Origin: Myxococcota bacterium
Lineage (GTDB): Bacteria > Myxococcota_A > UBA796 > UBA9615 > JAKLKC01
Reading direction: 5' to 3'
Assembly (NCBI GenBank): GCA_023150875.1
Contig: JAKLKC010000026.1
Span: 1 to 64,000 of the forward strand
DNA length: 64,000 nt
Positions 9,925 to 22,807 of the stretch are shown here, piece after piece. The notes beneath the pieces are model-generated. The model saw only the letters and a list, made by a program, of their open reading frames with translations. It had not been told where the DNA came from and did no database searches. Position 1 is the first letter of the stretch. Each line of letters starts with the position of its first letter. The position numbers were made by a program, and so were the translations under genes.

Positions 9925-11625
9925 ATGCGCCCCACCCGTCCCGCCTCGCTCTTGCTCCTGTCGGCCTTCACGGCGGGCGGCATCGGCTGCTCTCTGGAGA
10001 CGTTCACGGGGGACGTGCTCGCCGACGACGACATCGCCGGCGACGACGACACCCTCCCGGACGACGACACCCTCCCGGACGACGACACGGCCCAGGACGA
10101 CGACACCGCAACCGACGACGACAGCGCCGCGACCATCGACGCCGACGGGGACGGGCACTCCCCCCCCGAGGACTGCGACGACACCGATCCCCTGGTGAAC
10201 CCGGACGCCACCGAGGTGTGTGGCGACGGCTTCGACAACGACTGCGACGGGTCCCCCTACCCCTGCGGCGTCCCCAGCACCCTGGCGGCCGCGACCGCCC
10301 GCTTCCACGGCGATACCACGAACGCCTATGCGGGGACGAGCGTGTCCGCGGCGGGGGACCTGGATGGCGACGGCCTGGCCGACTTCCTGGTCGGGGCACC
10401 CGGGGATGCCACCGCGGGCACCCTGGCGGGGGCGGTGGGCGTGTTCCACGGGCGACCCACGTTCGAGGGCACCCTCAAGGTCTCCGAGGCCGAGGCATTC
10501 CTCACCGGGGAGGCGGCGGGCGACCTCGCCGGCTCCTCGGTGTCGGAGGCGGGCGACGTGGACGGCGACGGCCTCGGCGACGTGGTGATCGGCGCCCAGG
10601 GGGCGTCGGTCAACGGCGCCAAGGCGGGGGCGGCCTACGTGTTCCTGGGGCCGTTCGCGGGTCTCCACTCCCTGGGAGAGTCCGAGGCGGCGATCCACGG
10701 CCTCGACCCCTCCGACAACGCTGGCGGCTCCGTCGCGGGCGGGGGAGACTTCAACGGGGACGGCCACGGCGACGTCATCGTCGGGGCGCGGGGAGCGGAC
10801 GACGGCGGCGACGGCAGCGGGGTGGCGTGCGTGTTCCTCGGACCCGTCTCGGGAGCGCTGGACCTGTCCGACGCGGACCTGACCCTGGTGGGACAGGCGG
10901 TGGGGGATGGCGCCGGGACCTCCGTCGCCTTCGCCGGCGACGTCGACGGGGACGGTTACGACGACCTGCTGGTGGGGGCCCCGGGCTACGCCGGCCACCG
11001 GCCGGGGGCGGGGGCCGTCTACCTGGTGCTGGGCCCGCTGGTGGGCACCGTCTCCCTGGCCGACGCCCACGCCCGCCTCCAGGGCACCTCCGAGGGAGAC
11101 GGCATCGGCTACACCGTCGCCGGGGCGGGGGACCTGGACGGCGACGGCCTCGCCGACCTCGTCGTCGGCGGGGGCAGCGTCGAGCCGGGCGTGGTGGGTG
11201 CAGGCACCGCCTACGTCGTGTACGGCGCGCCGTCGGGCACCCTGCCCATGACCGGCGCCGACGCCGTCATCGAGGGGGCCGTACCCGGAGACGACGCCGG
11301 CTCCTCCGTCGGCGGTGCGGGGGACTTCGACGGGGACGGCTGGGCAGATCTGGTCGTGGGCGCGCGGTTCTACGACGTCACGCCCGTCGCCACCGGCGCC
11401 GTGTGGCTGCTCCCGGGTCCCATCGCCGGCCCCGCGGACCTCACCACCGAGGGGACCCGCGCCGTGGGCGAGGGAGCCGGGGACGAGGCGGGCTACTCGG
11501 TGGCGGGGTTGGGCGACGTCGACGGCGACGGCTTCCCGGACCTGCTCGTGGGCGCCCGTTACCACTCGCAGCTCCAGTCGAGGGACGGTGCCGCGTACCT
11601 GCTGCTGGGAAGCCCGGGGATCTGA
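9925..11625 (+). CDS. FG-GAP repeat lipoprotein with Asp-rich linker and MopE-type calcium motif
   Basis: A 566-residue surface lipoprotein. The signal ends in GGIGCS (lipobox), followed by an Asp-rich linker of DDDTLP/DDDTAQ-like units (about 35-70), a MopE-like segment (DADGDGH, EDCDDTDP, DNDCDG), then seven or so beta-propeller repeats each carrying a DxDGDGxxD loop and a VGAPG/VGARG core (for example GDLDGDGLADFLVGAPG). FG-GAP repeats of this kind fold as calcium-binding propellers like the integrin alpha head, and usually mediate surface binding. A GGAGACC segment precedes the ATG. Ligand unknown. Confidence 0.9.
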   Translation: MRPTRPASLLLLSAFTAGGIGCSLETFTGDVLADDDIAGDDDTLPDDDTLPDDDTAQDDDTATDDDSAATIDADGDGHSPPEDCDDTDPLVNPDATEVCGDGFDNDCDGSPYPCGVPSTLAAATARFHGDTTNAYAGTSVSAAGDLDGDGLADFLVGAPGDATAGTLAGAVGVFHGRPTFEGTLKVSEAEAFLTGEAAGDLAGSSVSEAGDVDGDGLGDVVIGAQGASVNGAKAGAAYVFLGPFAGLHSLGESEAAIHGLDPSDNAGGSVAGGGDFNGDGHGDVIVGARGADDGGDGSGVACVFLGPVSGALDLSDADLTLVGQAVGDGAGTSVAFAGDVDGDGYDDLLVGAPGYAGHRPGAGAVYLVLGPLVGTVSLADAHARLQGTSEGDGIGYTVAGAGDLDGDGLADLVVGGGSVEPGVVGAGTAYVVYGAPSGTLPMTGADAVIEGAVPGDDAGSSVGGAGDFDGDGWADLVVGARFYDVTPVATGAVWLLPGPIAGPADLTTEGTRAVGEGAGDEAGYSVAGLGDVDGDGFPDLLVGARYHSQLQSRDGAAYLLLGSPGI

Positions 11626-11832
11626 CCGGGCGACCACGGCGCCGCGGAGCCCTCCTTGCGCCGCGGCGCGTCCGTGCTGTAGATCCCTGGTCACGCGCCC
11701 CCCACCCGGGAAGGGCCGGGGGAGACCCGGTCTCGGGGAGGGAGCGCGCGGCGGCGGGGAGGCCAGGAAGGTCCTCCCCGCCCCCATCGGGTGAGGGCCT
11801 GTCCGCCGAGGCGGCCCAGGGGGTGTCTCTCG
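11626..11832. other. Intergenic gap
   Basis: No gene is supported here. A self-complementary GC-rich stretch around 11636-11668 (GGCGCCGCGG and CCGCGGCGCG) could form a stem as a terminator for the FG-GAP gene, without a T-tract. AGGGGG at 11818-11823 is the probable ribosome binding site of the kinase starting at 11833. Confidence 0.45.
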
Positions 11833-13827
11833 ATGCACGCGCGGGAGCTGGGGGGGTTGCTGGACCGATTCTCGATCCTGGTGGTGGCCCTCGGGCGGGA
11901 TGGACGGGTCACCCGGATCAACCGGCGGACCACCGAGGTGCTCGGCTACGCGGAGGCCGAGATCGTCGGCCGGGACTGGTTCGGCCTGGTCGTCCCCGGC
12001 GAGGAGGCGGAGGCCGCCCGGCGCGCCTTCGACGGCCTGATCTCCGGTGGCGTCGAGCCGGTGGCGCACTGCGTGACCCGCGTCCGCGCCCGTTCCGGCG
12101 ACGCGCGCCGGATCGAGTGGCACTGCGCCGTCATCCCCGGGGCCGACGGCCGGATCGATGGCGTCCTCAGCCTCGGCGACGAGGGGACCGGCCCCCAGGA
12201 GTCCGCCGTCGAGTCGGGGGCGCGGGACCCGGGCGCGCGGCTCGGGCGGCGCACCGCCGAGCTGGCCCAGGCGGGCGCCCTGCTCCAGTCCGAGGTCGAT
12301 CACCGGCGGAGCGCCCAGGCCCGGGCACGGCTCTTCACCGACGTCGCCCACCACATGCGCGTCGGGGTCGTGGTCTGGTGCCTGCGGGACCCCTCCGATC
12401 CCGCGTCCTTCGAGCTGGTCCACACCAACCCCGCCGCGTCGCAGCACCTGAGCGTCCCCATCGACCGCGCCCTCGGCAGGCGGATCTCCGAGGTCCTCCC
12501 CAGCCCGCTGGCCTCGGACCACGCGGCGATCTACGCGGAGGTCGTCCGGACGGGGGCGTCCCGCGACCTCGGGGAGGTCCGGATCCCCGGGGACGGTCCC
12601 GGGGAGGGGTGGTACCTCGTCGAGGCCTTCCCCCTGCCCGGCCGCTGCGTGGGGATCAGCTTCACCAACGTGACCCGGAGGCGGGAGGCCGAGGAGGAGG
12701 CGTGGCGGAACGCCACCTTCCTCGACACCATCGTCGAGCACATCCCGGACATGATCTTCCTGAAGGACGCCCGGGACCTCCGCTTCGTGCGCCTCAACCG
12801 CGCCGCGGAGCAGCTCCTGGGCTACGACCGGCGGGAGCTGATCGGGCGAAGCGACTTCGACTTCTTCCCCGAGGAGGAGGCGCGGTTCTTCGTCGACAAG
12901 GACCGCGAGGTGCTCCGCGGCCGGGCGGTGGTCGACATCCCCGAAGAGCCCATCCACACCGCCCTCAAGGGGGTCCGATGGCTCCACACCAAGAAGATCC
13001 CCATCCCGAACGCCGACGGGTCCCCACTGTACCTGCTGGGGATCTCCGAGGACGTCACGGAACGCAAGCGCGCGGAGGAGGCGATGGAGCGCCAGCGCCA
13101 GGAGCTCGCCCGTTCCAACGCCGAGCTCGACCAGTTCGCCTCCTTCGTCTCCCACGACCTCCGCTCCCCCCTCCAGCTCGTCAGCGTGTCGCTGGAGGCG
13201 CTGGAGGAGGCCGCCCGGGTCCGGGGCGACGAGGCGGGCCGCCGCCTCGTAACCGGGGCGCGGGAGGGCGTGGAGCGGATGGCGGCGATGATCGAGGACC
13301 TCCTGGCCTACGCGCGGGTCGGCGCCACCCGCCCCTCCCGGCCCGAGGTGGACGCCGAGGCCGTCCTGCGCTCCGTCCTCGCCGAGCTGGCTCCCCAGGT
13401 GTCCGCCGCGTCCGCCCGGATCACCTGGGGCCCGCTGCCCACGCTGCGCGCCCAGCCGGTGCACCTCGCCCAGCTCTTCCGGAACCTGGTGGGCAACGCC
13501 ATCAAGTTCAGGTCCGACGCGCCGCCGGAGGTCCACGTCTCCGCGGAGAGGCTCCCCGGGGCATGGGCGTTCCGGGTCCGGGACAACGGGGTGGGGGTGC
13601 CCCCCGGGCACGAGGACCGGATCTTCGAGATGTTCCAGCGGGCCCCCGACAGCGTCGGCCGGCCAGGGAGCGGCGTCGGCCTGGCCATCTGCAAGAAGGT
13701 GGTGCGGCTCCACGGCGGCGAGATCGGGGTGGAGCCCAACCCGAGCGGCGGCGCGGTCTTCCGCTTCACCATCGCCGATCCCGAGGGTACCGAGGAGGCC
13801 AACGGCGCGGGAGCCGCCTCGGCCTGA
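11833..13827 (+). CDS. Multi-PAS sensor histidine kinase (soluble)
   Basis: A 664-residue histidine kinase without membrane segments. Domains in order: PAS (about 8-120), a helical linker, a second PAS-like domain (about 170-285, FELVHTNPAASQHL), a third PAS with PAC (about 290-410, DMIFLKDARDLRFVRLNRAA), then HisKA with phospho-acceptor in FVSHDLRSPLQLV and an HATPase domain (NLVGNAIKF, DNGVGVP, GSGVGLAICKKVV). I prefer the ATG at 11833 because AGGGGG lies 9 bp upstream; the frame is open to a GTG at 11791. No response regulator is adjacent, so it is an orphan kinase. The signal is probably cytoplasmic. Confidence 0.92.
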   Translation: MHARELGGLLDRFSILVVALGRDGRVTRINRRTTEVLGYAEAEIVGRDWFGLVVPGEEAEAARRAFDGLISGGVEPVAHCVTRVRARSGDARRIEWHCAVIPGADGRIDGVLSLGDEGTGPQESAVESGARDPGARLGRRTAELAQAGALLQSEVDHRRSAQARARLFTDVAHHMRVGVVVWCLRDPSDPASFELVHTNPAASQHLSVPIDRALGRRISEVLPSPLASDHAAIYAEVVRTGASRDLGEVRIPGDGPGEGWYLVEAFPLPGRCVGISFTNVTRRREAEEEAWRNATFLDTIVEHIPDMIFLKDARDLRFVRLNRAAEQLLGYDRRELIGRSDFDFFPEEEARFFVDKDREVLRGRAVVDIPEEPIHTALKGVRWLHTKKIPIPNADGSPLYLLGISEDVTERKRAEEAMERQRQELARSNAELDQFASFVSHDLRSPLQLVSVSLEALEEAARVRGDEAGRRLVTGAREGVERMAAMIEDLLAYARVGATRPSRPEVDAEAVLRSVLAELAPQVSAASARITWGPLPTLRAQPVHLAQLFRNLVGNAIKFRSDAPPEVHVSAERLPGAWAFRVRDNGVGVPPGHEDRIFEMFQRAPDSVGRPGSGVGLAICKKVVRLHGGEIGVEPNPSGGAVFRFTIADPEGTEEANGAGAASA

Positions 13828-13883
13828 CTTCCATCGCCGATCCCCAGGCGCGGAGCACGAGAAGGGACTATGTTCTTGGGCCG

Positions 13884-14615
13884 ATGTCGAGAGTCCTGCG
13901 CAACGTAGCGATCTACGCCGTCCTGTGCGTCGGTCCCATCGCCCTGCTCCGCCTCCCCGAGGCGCGGGAAGGCCTGGCGGCGCTCGTCGATCTCGTGCGC
14001 TCATCGGGTCCCGCGGGGGTGCTGCTCTACGCCGGGGTCTACGCGGCGGGGGCGGTGGTCGCGACGCCCTTCTCGATCCTCTCCGCCATCGGCGGCTTCA
14101 CCTTCGGTTTCGGGGGCGGGCTCATGGTGGCGGCCCTGGCCGGGACCGCGGCGGCCACCGTCGCCTTCGAGGTGGGACGCCTGATGGGGCGCCGCTTCGG
14201 CGGCGACGGGGCGGGACGGGCTCCCCGCACCGCCGCCGTGCTGCGGGCCGTGGACCGCCACGGGCTGCGGATCGCCCTGCTCCTGCGCCTCTCCCCCTTG
14301 ATCCCCCAGAGCATGCTCAGCTACCTGCTCTCCATCAGCCGCCTGCGCCGCCGGGACTTCGCCCTGGCGACCCTCCTCGGCCTCCTCCCGGTCCACGTCT
14401 TCTACGTCTACGTCGGCTCCCTGGTGAAGGACGCCTCGGCCCTCCTGGAGGCTCCCCAAGGGGGCCTCGGTCCGTGGCGCTGGGCCTTCGCGGCGGCGGG
14501 CCTGCTGCTCACCGCCGTCACCATCACCCTCACCGCCCGGCTGGCCCGCCGCGAGCTGGCGAAGGCCCTGGAGCCCGAGCCGGCACAGCCCCTGCCGGCC
14601 GCCGCGGGGGAGTGA
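13884..14615 (+). CDS. TVP38/TMEM64 (SNARE-associated, DedA-like) membrane protein
   Basis: A 243-residue polytopic protein. It has an N-terminal membrane helix (about 6-22), a longer hydrophobic block with ATPFSILSAIGGFTFGFGGG (about 50-85) that matches the family core, GTAAATVAFEVGRLMGRR, and a second half LRLSPLIPQSMLSYLLSIS typical of VTT-domain proteins. These membrane proteins are linked to lipid scrambling or polyprenyl-phosphate recycling; the exact role here is unknown. The sequence ACTATGTT at about 13868-13875 may be part of a promoter. It is the last gene before a convergent minus-strand group. Confidence 0.88.
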   Translation: MSRVLRNVAIYAVLCVGPIALLRLPEAREGLAALVDLVRSSGPAGVLLYAGVYAAGAVVATPFSILSAIGGFTFGFGGGLMVAALAGTAAATVAFEVGRLMGRRFGGDGAGRAPRTAAVLRAVDRHGLRIALLLRLSPLIPQSMLSYLLSISRLRRRDFALATLLGLLPVHVFYVYVGSLVKDASALLEAPQGGLGPWRWAFAAAGLLLTAVTITLTARLARRELAKALEPEPAQPLPAAAGE

Positions 14616-14637
14616 GCAGGCGGGGAGGTCCTCGCCT

Positions 14638-15936
14638 TCAGCTCCCTCGGCTCGCCTCCAGGAACCCCCTCTCCACCTCCGCGAAGTCCACCTCCACGTC
14701 CAGGCGGGCCATCACGGAGTAGAAGCCGAACTGGAGCCGGTTGAGGAAGAACACCCCCCGGGGCAGGGGGACGGCGCCGTCCAGGCGGAAGGTGGTGGTG
14801 TCCACCAGCAACGCCTTGAACGCGTCCATCACCTCGTTCGCGTAGGGCCGGGTGATCCGGTAGGGGGAGCGGAACTGGGGCTCGAAGGCGAGGCGCATGT
14901 AGGCGAGGGCCCGGGCCTCGTAGGCTCCCCCCCGGGTGCGGAGCACCAGGCGGCTGGCGTCCCGGAATGCGGCCTCGTCCCGGTGGCAGGCGGCCAGGTG
15001 GAGGCGGATCCCCCTCCCCCTCCGGTCCTCGTCCGCGGCCTGCACGCAGCCGAAGTCCACGAAGGACACCGCCCCGCCCGGGTGGAAGAAGTAGTTCCCG
15101 GGGTGGGGATCGGCGTTGAACATTCCCCCGACGAGGGTGCCCTTGTAGACGAAGCGCCACAGGGCCTCCCCCCAGCGCCGCCGGTCGCCCTCGGGCGAGG
15201 CGCACGCCTCGTCGAACGAGAGCCCTCGCACCCGCTCGGTGGTCAGCACCCGGCGGGTGGAGCGGTCGAGGAAGACCCGCGGGATCCGGATCGCGTCGTC
15301 CTCCGCGTGCACCGCGGCGAAGGCGACCTGCCGCTCCGCCTCCAGCCCGTAGTCCAGCTCCTCGCGGAACCGCGCCCGGACCTCCTCCAGGACCTCCTTG
15401 GACTCCAGCTTCCGGGTGCCCATCATCGCCAGCGCGGACTCGATCAGCCCGGCGTTGCGGAGGTCGCTCTCCATCGCCCGCGCCACCCCCGGGTGCTGCA
15501 CCTTCACCGCCACCTCGGTCCCGTCCGGCAACACCGCCCCGTGGACCTGCCCGATGGACGCTGAGGCGAAGGGCCTCTCGTCCCAGGACGCGAAGAGGCG
15601 GTCGATGGGCCCCCCCAGCTCCTCCTCCACCAGGAGCCGCACCTCCCGGGGGGAGGAGTGGGGCGCCGCGGCCTGCAGGCCCTTCAGCGCCCCCTCGTAG
15701 ACGGCCCGGTGCTCCTCGGGGACCAGCCCGTCGACGTAGCTCGCCATCTGGCCGACCTTCGCCGCCAACCCCCGCAGGGATCCCAGCACCTCCGCCGCGT
15801 GGCGGGCGGGCTCCGGGGAGCGGCCGTCCAGCAGGATCGCCGCCCCCGCCCTCGCACCCACGCCGGCGAGGCGCGCCAGGCGACCCAACCGCCCGACGGG
15901 GACCCGCCGCTCCCGGGGATCGTCGCCCGAAGACAT
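14638..15936 (-). CDS. UbiB/ABC1/ADCK family atypical kinase
   Basis: A 432-residue protein of the ABC1 atypical kinase family, linked to quinone biosynthesis and lipid homeostasis. Seen are the KxGQ motif (AAKVGQMASYVDG), the ala-rich nucleotide loop (PFASASIGQVHGAV), AVKVQHPGV with the catalytic lysine, NADPHPGNYF and SFVDFGCVQ. It lacks the C-terminal membrane helices of E. coli UbiB. The ATG at 15934-15936 overlaps the uvrB stop by one base (TGATG), so translation is probably coupled. A GTG one codon upstream is also possible. Confidence 0.92.
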   Translation of the reverse strand: MSSGDDPRERRVPVGRLGRLARLAGVGARAGAAILLDGRSPEPARHAAEVLGSLRGLAAKVGQMASYVDGLVPEEHRAVYEGALKGLQAAAPHSSPREVRLLVEEELGGPIDRLFASWDERPFASASIGQVHGAVLPDGTEVAVKVQHPGVARAMESDLRNAGLIESALAMMGTRKLESKEVLEEVRARFREELDYGLEAERQVAFAAVHAEDDAIRIPRVFLDRSTRRVLTTERVRGLSFDEACASPEGDRRRWGEALWRFVYKGTLVGGMFNADPHPGNYFFHPGGAVSFVDFGCVQAADEDRRGRGIRLHLAACHRDEAAFRDASRLVLRTRGGAYEARALAYMRLAFEPQFRSPYRITRPYANEVMDAFKALLVDTTTFRLDGAVPLPRGVFFLNRLQFGFYSVMARLDVEVDFAEVERGFLEASRGS

Positions 15937-17957
15937 CACCCGCCGAGCGCCTCGGCGCCCCGGACCTCCAGCTCCCAGGCCTGGAGCTTCTTGATACGGT
16001 CCCGGATCTGCGCCGCCTTCTCGAACTCCAGCTCCTTCGCGGCCCGCTGCATCTCCCGGCCCAGCCGGTCCAGGAGCCGGGGGAGCTCGGCGAGGGGGAG
16101 CTCCTCGACCTCCTCGGGGACCTCGGCCCGAACCGGCACGGTCACGTAGTCCGCCTCGTAGATGCTCGCCATCAGGTCGTCGATCCGCTTGCGGACCGTC
16201 TCGGGGGTGATGCCGTGCTCGGCGTTGTAGGCGAGCTGGCGCACCCTCCGGTCCCCGGTGACCGCCAGGGCCCGGGCCATGGAGTCCGTGACCCGGTCGG
16301 CGTAGAGGATGGCCCTGCCGTGGACGTTGCGCGCCGCCCGCCCGATGGTCTGGACGAGGGAGCTCTCGGAGCGGAGGTAGCCCTCCTTGTCGGCGTCCAG
16401 CACCGCCACCAGGCTGACCTCGGGGAGGTCCAGGCCCTCCCGCAGCAGGTTGATGCCCACCAGGACATCGTACGCACCCATGCGGAGGTCCCGCACCAGC
16501 TCGATGCGCTGGAGGGTCTCGACGTCGCTGTGCATGTAGCGGACGCGTACGCCCAGGTTCCCGTAGTACTCGGTCAGGTCCTCCGCCATGCGCTTGGTCA
16601 GGGTGGTGACCAGCACCCGCTCGCCCCGCTCCGCCCGGACCCGGACCTCCTCCAGGAGGTCGTCCACCTGGGTCGACACCGGGCGGACCTCCACCTCGGG
16701 ATCCACCAGCCCCGTGGGCCGGATCACCTGCTCCACCACCACGCCGCCGGTCTTCTCGAGCTCGTACCGGGCCGGCGTGGCCGAGACGTAGATCGCCTGG
16801 TTCACCATGCCCTCGAACTCGTCGAACCGCAGCGGCCGGTTGTCCAGGGCCGAGGGCAGGCGGAAGCCGAAGTCCACCAGGTTCTGCTTCCGGCTGCGGT
16901 CTCCCTTGTACATGGCCCCCACCTGGGGGATGGACTGGTGGCTCTCGTCCACGAACAGCAGGAAGTCCTTGGGGAAATACTCCAGCAGCGTGGGCGGCGC
17001 CTCCCCCTCCGCCCGGCCCGTCAGGTGGCGCGAGTAGTTCTCGATGCCGGGGCAGTGGCCCATCTCCTCCAGGGACTCCAGGTCGAACAGGGTCCGCTGC
17101 TCCAGCCGCTGGGCCTCCAGCAGGCGTCCCTGGGCGCGCAGGGCCACCAGCCGCTCGTCCAGCTCGTCGCGGATGGAGCGGAAGGCCCGCTTCATCTGGG
17201 CCTCGGGGGTGACGTAGTGGCTGGCGGGGTAGATCGCGACCTTCTCCAGGTCCCGCAGGACCTTCCCCCGCAGGGGGTCGATCTCGCGGATCGCCTCCAC
17301 GGTGTCGCCGAAGAACTCCACCCTCAGCGCCTTCTCGTCCTCGTGGGCGGGGAAGACCTCCAGGGTGTCGCCCCGCACCCGGAACGTGCCTCGGTGGAAG
17401 TCATGGTCGTTGCGCTGGTACTGGATGTCCACCAGCTTCCGGAGCGCCCTCCGGAGGTCGGCGTCCACCCCGACCTCGAACTGGACCAGCATCCCGTAGT
17501 AAGCCTCGGCGGATCCCAGGCCGTAGATGCACGAGACGGAGCTCACGATGATCACGTCCCGCCTCTCCAGAAGGGAGCGCGTCGCCGCGTGGCGCAGCTT
17601 GTCCAGGCGGTCGTTGATCTGGGAGTCCTTCTCGATGTAGGTGTCCGACGAGGGGACGTAGGCCTCGGGCTGGTAGTAGTCGTAGTAGCTGACGAAGTAC
17701 TCGACGGCGTTCTCGGGGAAGAGCTGCTTGAACTCCCCGTAGAGCTGGGCCGCGAGGATCTTGTTGTGGGCGAGCACCAGGGCCGACCGCCCCGTCCGGG
17801 CGATCACGTGGGCCATGGTGAAGGTCTTGCCCGATCCGGTGACACCCAGCAGCACCTGGTGCCTCTCGCCCGCCTCCACGCCCCGCACCAGGGCGTCGAT
17901 GGCCTGGGGCTGATCCCCCTGGGGCTGCCACTCGCTGACGAGCTTGAAGGAGGTCAC
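15936..17957 (-). CDS. uvrB: Excinuclease ABC subunit B
   Basis: The DNA-damage-verifying helicase-like subunit of nucleotide excision repair, loaded by UvrA and recruiting UvrC. All landmarks are present: Walker [11 protein letters not shown], the beta-hairpin [19 protein letters not shown] Walker B, helicase motifs ([19 protein letters not shown]), and the C-terminal UVR motif ([16 protein letters not shown]). I chose the GTG at 17957 ([10 protein letters not shown], 673 aa, the usual UvrB length) over the longer frame reaching 18038, which would overlap fabH. GGAGGGG lies about 20 bp upstream. The order fabH-uvrB-ABC1 is co-directional. Confidence 0.97.
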   Translation of the reverse strand: MTSFKLVSEWQPQGDQPQAIDALVRGVEAGERHQVLLGVTGSGKTFTMAHVIARTGRSALVLAHNKILAAQLYGEFKQLFPENAVEYFVSYYDYYQPEAYVPSSDTYIEKDSQINDRLDKLRHAATRSLLERRDVIIVSSVSCIYGLGSAEAYYGMLVQFEVGVDADLRRALRKLVDIQYQRNDHDFHRGTFRVRGDTLEVFPAHEDEKALRVEFFGDTVEAIREIDPLRGKVLRDLEKVAIYPASHYVTPEAQMKRAFRSIRDELDERLVALRAQGRLLEAQRLEQRTLFDLESLEEMGHCPGIENYSRHLTGRAEGEAPPTLLEYFPKDFLLFVDESHQSIPQVGAMYKGDRSRKQNLVDFGFRLPSALDNRPLRFDEFEGMVNQAIYVSATPARYELEKTGGVVVEQVIRPTGLVDPEVEVRPVSTQVDDLLEEVRVRAERGERVLVTTLTKRMAEDLTEYYGNLGVRVRYMHSDVETLQRIELVRDLRMGAYDVLVGINLLREGLDLPEVSLVAVLDADKEGYLRSESSLVQTIGRAARNVHGRAILYADRVTDSMARALAVTGDRRVRQLAYNAEHGITPETVRKRIDDLMASIYEADYVTVPVRAEVPEEVEELPLAELPRLLDRLGREMQRAAKELEFEKAAQIRDRIKKLQAWELEVRGAEALGG

Positions 17958-17988
17958 CTCGGTGTCCGCGACCCCTCCAGGGGGCCTC

Positions 17989-19014
17989 TCAGGTGTCGTA
18001 GCCCCAGCGCAGCAGCATCGCTCCCCAGGTGAACCCACCGCCGAACGTGGCGAGCATGACCCGGTCTCCCGCCCGGAGGCGGTGCTGCTCGACGGCGAGG
18101 TCCAGGCTGGTGGGGATGGTGGCCGCCGTCGTGTTCGCCCACTGCCCGATGGTCACCATCACCTTCTCGGGGGGCAGGCGGAGCTTGTCCCGCGCCGCCT
18201 CGATGATCCGGATGTTGGCCTGGTGCGGAACCGTCAGGTCGATGTCGCCCACGGTCAAGCCCTCCGCCGCCAGCAGCTCCTGGACGACCTCGGCGAGTCG
18301 GGTCACCGCCAGCTTGAACACCGTCCTGCCGTCCTGGTGGACGTACCAGCCCTTGGGCTCGGGGGGCTCCTCACGCACCCGCTCGAGGATCCCGCCGCCG
18401 TACCGGAACAGGTGCTCGGCCCCCGAGCCGTCCGAGCGCAGCCGCCACTGGCCCAGCGCGCCGGGATGGTCCTCGGGCACGGCCTCGACCAGGACCGCCC
18501 CGGCCCCGTCGCCGAAGAGCACGCATGTGTTGCGGTCTTCCTGATCGAGGATGGCGCTCATCACGTCCGCGCCGATCACCAGCACCCTCTGGTGGCGCCC
18601 GCTCTCGACGAGGGACGTCGCCTGGGCCAGCGCATAGACGAACCCCGAGCAGGCCGCCGAGACGTCGAACGCCCACGCCCGGTGGGCGGAGATCTGGTCC
18701 TGCACCAGGCAGGCCGTGGAGGGGAACCCCAGGTCCGGCGTGACCGTGGCGAGGATGATGCAGTCGACGTCGTCCGCACCGATCCCACGGGACTCCAGCG
18801 CCTTCCGGGCCGCCTCCGCCCCGAGGGTGGAGGTGATCTCCCCCTTCTTGTGGTCGGCGCGATGGCGGGTGCGGATCCCCGTCCGGGAGCGGATCCACTC
18901 CTCGGACGTGTCGAGGCCCAGGGTCTCGTAGAAGTAGCGGTTCTCGACGACCGCCTCGGGGAAGTGCCGAGCCGTGGCGGTGATGGCGGCGCGGGCTCGG
19001 GCGGAGGTACTCAT
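17989..19014 (-). CDS. fabH: Beta-ketoacyl-ACP synthase III (FabH-type)
   Basis: A 341-residue thiolase-fold enzyme condensing acyl-CoA with malonyl-ACP to start fatty acid synthesis. The Cys-His-Asn triad is visible: Cys122 in SAACSGF, His264 in VPHQANIRI, Asn294 in QWANTTAAT. The C-terminal [14 protein letters not shown] is family-typical. Length is standard (about 320-340). It is the only fatty-acid gene here, so a role in a special starter-unit or secondary pathway cannot be excluded. It is first in a three-gene minus-strand run with uvrB and the ABC1 kinase. Confidence 0.95.
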   Translation of the reverse strand: MSTSARARAAITATARHFPEAVVENRYFYETLGLDTSEEWIRSRTGIRTRHRADHKKGEITSTLGAEAARKALESRGIGADDVDCIILATVTPDLGFPSTACLVQDQISAHRAWAFDVSAACSGFVYALAQATSLVESGRHQRVLVIGADVMSAILDQEDRNTCVLFGDGAGAVLVEAVPEDHPGALGQWRLRSDGSGAEHLFRYGGGILERVREEPPEPKGWYVHQDGRTVFKLAVTRLAEVVQELLAAEGLTVGDIDLTVPHQANIRIIEAARDKLRLPPEKVMVTIGQWANTTAATIPTSLDLAVEQHRLRAGDRVMLATFGGGFTWGAMLLRWGYDT

Positions 19015-19068
19015 CGGCGCGTCCTCGTCGGGGAGTGCCCCGAACCCTAATCCGCGACGTTCATCGCG

Positions 19069-19419
19069 TCAGGGCACGGCGTTGCAGCTCGCCCGCGCGA
19101 TGGACTGCTCGTACTTGAGCGCCTCGTCCTCGAAGGCGATCTTGAGCCGCTTGCGCTCGGTCGCGTCGGGCATCGCCTCGAGGTGCCGGGCCGCCTGGTC
19201 CTGGCAGTCGGTCACGAACTCGTCGCGCCCGGAGTACCCGTAAAAGCCGTAGCCCTCGACCAGGGCCCACGCGCCATCGGTGGCGTTCTGGTCGCACTGC
19301 TCGAAGTAGTCGGCCTTCGCCGCACACATCCGGTCCAACGGATCGGCGCAGCCGGCAAACGTCAGGGCGCCAGCCACTCCGGCCAGTCGCACGAGGCTCC
19401 AGGCCACCTCGCCACGCAT
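19069..19419 (-). CDS. Small lipoprotein, unknown function
   Basis: A 116-residue protein starting at an ATG with GAGGAG about 11 bp upstream. The signal (VAWSLVRLAGVAGALTFAGC) ends in a lipobox with Cys at about residue 22. The mature region has three further Cys (MCAAK, QCDQ, DCQDQ, with a final ASCNAVP), spaced as if forming disulfides, and is largely helical and charged. No family is recognised. The frame is open upstream to 19551, but that part is not protein-like. Confidence 0.7.
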   Translation of the reverse strand: MRGEVAWSLVRLAGVAGALTFAGCADPLDRMCAAKADYFEQCDQNATDGAWALVEGYGFYGYSGRDEFVTDCQDQAARHLEAMPDATERKRLKIAFEDEALKYEQSIARASCNAVP

Positions 19420-19552
19420 AGGGAGACACTCCTCGGGACGGTCCGCCCGCCCTCCGGAGCCACCCCGTGGGGGGTCCGTCGGTCGGTTGCGGTGAAGTCT
19501 GGCAAGGCTATAGGATAACGCTCGCGAACGCCAGCCCCGATCCGGGGGCAAC

Positions 19553-22090
<2,538 letters not shown>

Positions 22091-22158
22091 CGCGGCCGAC
22101 CCGGGGGTCGTAGAGTGGGCGCCCCGGCGGACGCGCCTCCGCGCGGGGAGGAGGACCG

Positions 22159-22644
22159 ATGGCGGGGTCGAGGCTGACCCACTTCGACGAGCGGGGGCGG
22201 CCCCGGATGGTGGACGTCTCCGACAAGGGAGAGACGGCGCGGACCGCGGTGGCCCGGGCTCGGGTGCACCTGGCCCCGCCGACGGCGGCCCGGATCCGCG
22301 ACGGCGGGGTGGAGAAGGGCGACGTGCTGGCCGTGGCGCGCCTCGCCGGCATCACGGGGGCCAAGCGCACTTCGGACCTCATCCCCCTCTGCCACCCCCT
22401 GGCCCTGACGGCGGTGGAGGTCGACGTCCGCCTGGACGAGGCGTCGTGCTGCGTCGAGATCGAGGCTCGGGCGCGCTGCCACGGCCGTACCGGGGTCGAG
22501 ATGGAGGCCCTCACCGCGGTGACGGCGGCGGCCCTCACCGTCTACGACATGTGCAAGGCCGTGGACCGGGGGATGGTGATCACGGACGTCCGACTGGTGC
22601 AGAAGTCGGGAGGACGCAGCGGGACGTGGAGGCGCGGGGAATGA
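22159..22644 (+). CDS. moaC: Cyclic pyranopterin monophosphate synthase
   Basis: A 161-residue MoaC, which converts the MoaA product into cyclic pyranopterin monophosphate in molybdenum cofactor synthesis. Family motifs are intact: [16 protein letters not shown], the [13 protein letters not shown] signature, [24 protein letters not shown] and the final lysine-glycine segment. The ATG follows GGGGAGGAGGA. No other moa or mob gene is in the window, so it stands alone here. Confidence 0.97.
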   Translation: MAGSRLTHFDERGRPRMVDVSDKGETARTAVARARVHLAPPTAARIRDGGVEKGDVLAVARLAGITGAKRTSDLIPLCHPLALTAVEVDVRLDEASCCVEIEARARCHGRTGVEMEALTAVTAAALTVYDMCKAVDRGMVITDVRLVQKSGGRSGTWRRGE

Positions 22645-22807
22645 GACGCCCCCCGGGGGGTCGGAGAGCACGCCCCTCCCGGGCGGCCAGAAGAAGTCGG
22701 GAACCCCGCCGCCGGCTCGCTGTCGGAAGGCGGGCCGGTCGGACGGGAGCCACTCCCCCCCGCCGGCCCGGCCCCCGCCGCGAGCCCCGCGGCCAGCCGG
22801 TACGGAG